From JAJTHJ01 sp046316025 (GTDB lineage Bacteria > Pseudomonadota > Gammaproteobacteria > Burkholderiales > Burkholderiaceae_F), in the NCBI GenBank assembly GCA_046316025.1, contig JBKCXU010000103.1, forward strand, positions 22,105-86,104: a stretch of 64,000 nucleotides of DNA, given 5' to 3'. Positions 61,109 through 64,000 of this stretch are shown piece after piece (the stretch's first letter is position 1; each line of letters begins with the position of its first letter). Below the pieces are notes generated by a model, which did no database searches, was not told the DNA's origin, and was given only the letters and a program-made list of their open reading frames with translations. The position numbers and the translations under genes were made by a program.

Positions 61109-63085
61109 TTGAACTTCTTCGAGCATCAGGACGCCGCCCGCCGCGCGAGCCGGCGGATGGTGTGGCTGTTCGCGGCGTCGGTGCTGGCGATCGTTGTGGC
61201 GATCGACTTGGTGCTGGCGCTCGCGGTCGGAATCGCCGGCATTCGGGTGACGGGCGGCTTCCACGCCACGGTCACCGCCCTGGTTCTGCTCGTCATCCTC
61301 GGCGGCACCTGGTGGCAGATCCGGCAACTGGCCGGCGGCGGCGAGGCGGTGGCGGCGCTGCTCGGAGCGCGCGCGGTCGATCCATCCACCGGCGATCTGC
61401 TGGAGCGGCGGCTCGCCAACATCGTCGAAGAAATGGCGCTCGCCTCCGGCATCGCCGTGCCGCGCTGCTACCTGCTGGAGCATCAGCGCTTCATCAACGC
61501 CTGTGCCGCCGGCCACACGCTCGACAACGCGGCGGTTATCGTCACCCGCGGCGCGTTGACGCGTTTGTCGCGCGACGAGTTGCAGGGCGTGATCGCGCAC
61601 GAGTTTGCGCACATCGTCAACGGCGACATGCGGTTGAACCTGCGGCTGGTGGGGGTGACTTTCGGCCTGCTGGTGGTGGCGCTGGCCGGGCAGAAGCTGA
61701 TCGAGCATGGCCCCGCCTCGTCCGACGCACGGGCCAGCATCGGCCTGTTGCTCGTGGGCGGCGTGCTCATCGCGCTGGGCTGGCTGGGCGTGCTGTGCGG
61801 GCGCGCGATCAAGGCGGGTGTCTCGCGCGACCGCGAGTACCTGGCCGACGCCAGCGCGGTGCAGGTCACCCGCAACCCGGAAGGACTCGGTGGCGCGCTG
61901 CGCAAGATCGGCGGACTGGGTGGTGCCGGTGGCATCGGCCCCAAGGTGCAGGCCGACGCCGGCGAAGTTGCCGCGCAACTGGCTGGCATTCGCACCAACA
62001 ACGGTGCCGACGAGCACCTGCGCCGCTCCACCGCCGAAACTTTCGGCCACATGTTCATCGCGCCGGCCGCGGCGGCGGTCGAAGCCGGTCTCTTGGCCAC
62101 CCATCCGCCGCTGACCGAACGCGTGCGGCGCATTTACGGGCGCGCGATGGACTGGCTGCCGGCGCCCGAGCAGCCGGTGGCGCGTGCGCTGGAGTCGTCT
62201 GCACCGCGCGAGTTGCCGCCGCTGGAGTATTCGGCCACTTCAGGGGCAAGCCCGGTGGCGGGCCTGGTGGCCGCAGCGCCGGCGGTGACCATGGTGGCCG
62301 CCGCGGTCGGCGCTGCCGCCGCCGACGCGCAGGCCGGGCGTGCGCTGGCGAACCGCCTGGACGTGCCGCCGCTGGCCGAGGCCGTGTTGGACAGCACGCG
62401 CGCCCCGCTGCTCGTGCTGGCGCTGCTGATCGAAAAGAGCGGCTCCGTCGGCGCACAGCAGCAGCAAGCGATAGCGGAAGCGCTCGGCGCGTTGGCGGTG
62501 GCCGAGGTCGAGTTGCTGCACGCGGCCGTGCAGAACCTCGAGCCGGGCCTGCGGCTGCCGCTGCTCGACCGCGCCGCGCCCGCGCTGCGCAAGCTGCCGG
62601 CGTCCAGCGGCGAGCGGTTGCTGCTGCTTGCGCACACGCTGATCGCCGCCGACGGCAAGGTGACGCTGCCGGAGTTTCTGCTCTTCACCGTGCTCAAGCG
62701 CCGCGTCGGCAGCGCCGCACAGCGCGCGGCGCCGGTGCGCTACGCGACCTTGGCGCCGCTGGCAGCCGAGGCGGCGCAGGTGCTGGCCCTGCTCGCGCAG
62801 GTGCGCCGCCGCGAGCGGGCGGAAAGTGCCTTTGCCGCCGGCGCCGCGCTGCTGCCCGAACTAAAACTCGCCATGCCGCCGACGATGTCGCTCGACGCCG
62901 TGAGCGAGGCGCTGGCGCGGCTCGCCGAACTGGCGCCGCTCGCCAAACCGGCGTTCATCAAGGCCTGCGCCGCAGTCGCCTTCGTCGATGGCCGCACGAA
63001 CTGGCAAGCCGCCAGTTGCCTGCGCACGGTCTGCGCGGCGCTCGATGCGCCGCTGCCGCCGCAGTGGGCTGTCGATCAGGGATAA
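61109..63085 (+). CDS. Membrane M48 metalloprotease with long C-terminal region
   Basis: 658 residues. Two N-terminal membrane helices, then an M48 zinc protease domain with His164-Glu165-x-x-His168 (IAHEFAHIVNGD), further helices around 185-235, and the third zinc ligand in SRDREYLADASAV near 250. The last 300 residues are helical. LLAHTLIAADGKVTLPEFLLFTVLKRR near 508-534 resembles the ADG pattern of TerB-like domains. The TTG start was chosen from family alignment. It pairs with lemA and may regulate membrane-protein quality. Its 3' end overlaps a convergent gene by 10 nt. Confidence 0.88.
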   Translation: MNFFEHQDAARRASRRMVWLFAASVLAIVVAIDLVLALAVGIAGIRVTGGFHATVTALVLLVILGGTWWQIRQLAGGGEAVAALLGARAVDPSTGDLLERRLANIVEEMALASGIAVPRCYLLEHQRFINACAAGHTLDNAAVIVTRGALTRLSRDELQGVIAHEFAHIVNGDMRLNLRLVGVTFGLLVVALAGQKLIEHGPASSDARASIGLLLVGGVLIALGWLGVLCGRAIKAGVSRDREYLADASAVQVTRNPEGLGGALRKIGGLGGAGGIGPKVQADAGEVAAQLAGIRTNNGADEHLRRSTAETFGHMFIAPAAAAVEAGLLATHPPLTERVRRIYGRAMDWLPAPEQPVARALESSAPRELPPLEYSATSGASPVAGLVAAAPAVTMVAAAVGAAAADAQAGRALANRLDVPPLAEAVLDSTRAPLLVLALLIEKSGSVGAQQQQAIAEALGALAVAEVELLHAAVQNLEPGLRLPLLDRAAPALRKLPASSGERLLLLAHTLIAADGKVTLPEFLLFTVLKRRVGSAAQRAAPVRYATLAPLAAEAAQVLALLAQVRRRERAESAFAAGAALLPELKLAMPPTMSLDAVSEALARLAELAPLAKPAFIKACAAVAFVDGRTNWQAASCLRTVCAALDAPLPPQWAVDQG

Positions 63086-63354
63086 CGGGTCTTTGGGTCC
63101 ACGCGCCGCACGATCAGCGCGGCGATCAATGGCGCCAGCGACCACAGCAGCGCCAGCAGCGCCGACAGCCACCACGCCGCCGCCGTGCCGCCGGCGCGGT
63201 CGAACCCGAAGAACAGCGCTGCCAGCGCGATCGTCAGCACAGCGATTGCCGGCCAGCCCCAGCGGCGCTTGAGCAGCATCGGGTAGGCGTAGATGCCCAG
63301 GCCGATCAGCAGCACCAAGGTCACGATCCCACCGACCACGCCTAACGCGCTCAT
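63076..63354 (-). CDS. Small membrane hypothetical protein
   Basis: 92 residues with three hydrophobic segments (GVVGGIVTLVLLIGLGIYAYPML; AIAVLTIALAALFFGF; WWLSALLALLWSLAPLIAALIV) and a short positively charged C-terminus. No family recognised. It overlaps the M48 gene tail to tail by 10 nt and lies 56 nt after the TetR-type gene on the same strand. Confidence 0.65.
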   Translation of the reverse strand: MSALGVVGGIVTLVLLIGLGIYAYPMLLKRRWGWPAIAVLTIALAALFFGFDRAGGTAAAWWLSALLALLWSLAPLIAALIVRRVDPKTRYP

Positions 63355-63410
63355 CGCTCGCCCTTTCCGGTCCAGGCGGCCAGTCTAGCCCTGCGGCCTG
63401 CGCACGCCGC

Positions 63411-64000
63411 TCAGCGCGGATAGCTCGCCGCCAGCGCGCGCGCGTAGTCGCGCAGCAGGTCGTCGGCCACGGTGGCGAGGTCGCCGCGCCACGCGCGTTG
63501 CCGCTCGAGCGCAGCCAGGCCATGCACGAAGGCCCAGGCCGACAGCGCCGCCCGCTCGATGCGGGCCGCCGGCGCGCGCGGCGGGGCGAGCGCACCGACG
63601 ACATCGCGCAGCAGCGCAAATGGCCCGCCCGCGGGTTGTTCGCCGCGATGCCCGTCCGAGCGCTGCGCCGGCGCGCCGTGCCGCAGTTCGAACACGATGC
63701 GGAAGGCGTCCGGATGCGCGCGCGCAAACGCGAGGTAACCACGGCCGAGCGCGACGAGCCGCGCCGGCGCATCGGCCACGGGCGCCGCGGCCAGCGCGCC
63801 GTGCAGCGCGGCGTGCAGCGCCGCCAGCGCCCGCTCGGCGAGCGCGGCGAGCAGCGCGTCCTTGTCGGCAAAGTGGCGGTACAGCGCAGCCGGCGACACC
63901 GCCAGGTCGCGCGCCCGCGCGCGCAGCGCCTGGTTGCCGGTGCCGCCCTCGGCGGCCAGGGGCGCGGCGCGATCGCGCGCGGCGGCGCGCAGGTTGCCGT
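63411..64000 (-). CDS. TetR-family transcriptional regulator, 5' end cut by window
   Basis: At least 196 residues; the frame runs off the right edge. The N-terminal helix-turn-helix reads ALRARARDLAVSPAALYRHFADKDALL, the TetR DNA-binding pattern. The C-terminal ligand region (LVALGRGYLAFARAHPDAFRIVFELRHG) resembles the WHG-type TetR C-terminal domain. Its start, and therefore its promoter, is outside the window. The target is unknown; the small membrane gene downstream may be cotranscribed. Confidence 0.88.
   Translation of the reverse strand, partial: GNLRAAARDRAAPLAAEGGTGNQALRARARDLAVSPAALYRHFADKDALLAALAERALAALHAALHGALAAAPVADAPARLVALGRGYLAFARAHPDAFRIVFELRHGAPAQRSDGHRGEQPAGGPFALLRDVVGALAPPRAPAARIERAALSAWAFVHGLAALERQRAWRGDLATVADDLLRDYARALAASYPR

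Overview
The window is about 64 kb of very GC-rich chromosomal DNA from a betaproteobacterium, most likely of the Burkholderiales/Rhodocyclales type. The evidence is gene order: aroK-aroB-dgt-gltB-gltD, mlaFEDACB, an ABC-2 transporter pair, ibaG-murA, a hisGDCBHAFIE run joined to a HIT gene and tatABC, an HtrA protease, mscL, petABC-sspAB, and gatCAB divergent from mreBCD-mrdA-rodA-rlpA. This is a housekeeping backbone in the order expected for betaproteobacteria, with many 4-nt ATGA overlaps that imply translational coupling. No phage, plasmid or CRISPR locus was seen.

Layout. 1-10059: shikimate genes, a dGTPase, and glutamate synthase, with a REP-associated transposase between dgt and gltB and an unknown gene between gltB and gltD. 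10066-16113: accessory block holding a RuBisCO-like protein overlapping a cupin gene, an orphan periplasmic binding protein, a glycine-zipper lipoprotein, a thioesterase, an AraC regulator and a Tat-exported nitroreductase-like protein. 16227-23645: Mla phospholipid transport, a second ABC transporter, ibaG and murA. 23659-36912: histidine operon, interrupted between hisD and hisC by an ATPase plus small partner, a decayed hisC 5' fragment, and an acyltransferase/SGNH hydrolase pair. 36909-39564: HIT protein, Tat translocon and a Sel1-repeat protein. 39569-45428: HtrA protease, mscL, cytochrome bc1, sspA and sspB. 45462-49828: tRNA-Thr and the gatCAB operon, which carries an inserted GIY-YIG gene. 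49972-57010: cell elongation operon. 57033-64000: M20 peptidase, rsmI/yraN, a BON lipoprotein, lemA with an M48 protease, and a TetR regulator cut by the window edge.

The backbone genes work together in envelope building (MurA, MreBCD, PBP2, RodA, RlpA, Mla), export (Tat; the Rieske protein and the nitroreductase-like protein are probable substrates), respiration, and amino acid synthesis. The unusual content lies in the accessory genes and in short palindromic repeats. Three points stand out. A RAYT transposase lies between two copies of its presumed REP palindrome, and a tandem pair of the same palindrome is read in frame inside rlpA. A second, C-rich REP-like family occurs as an inverted pair and as single copies. 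A palindromic element of about 125 bp occurs twice, once directly against tRNA-Thr. The best candidates for an undescribed system are the ATPase/partner cassette in the his operon and the RuBisCO-like protein/cupin pair.
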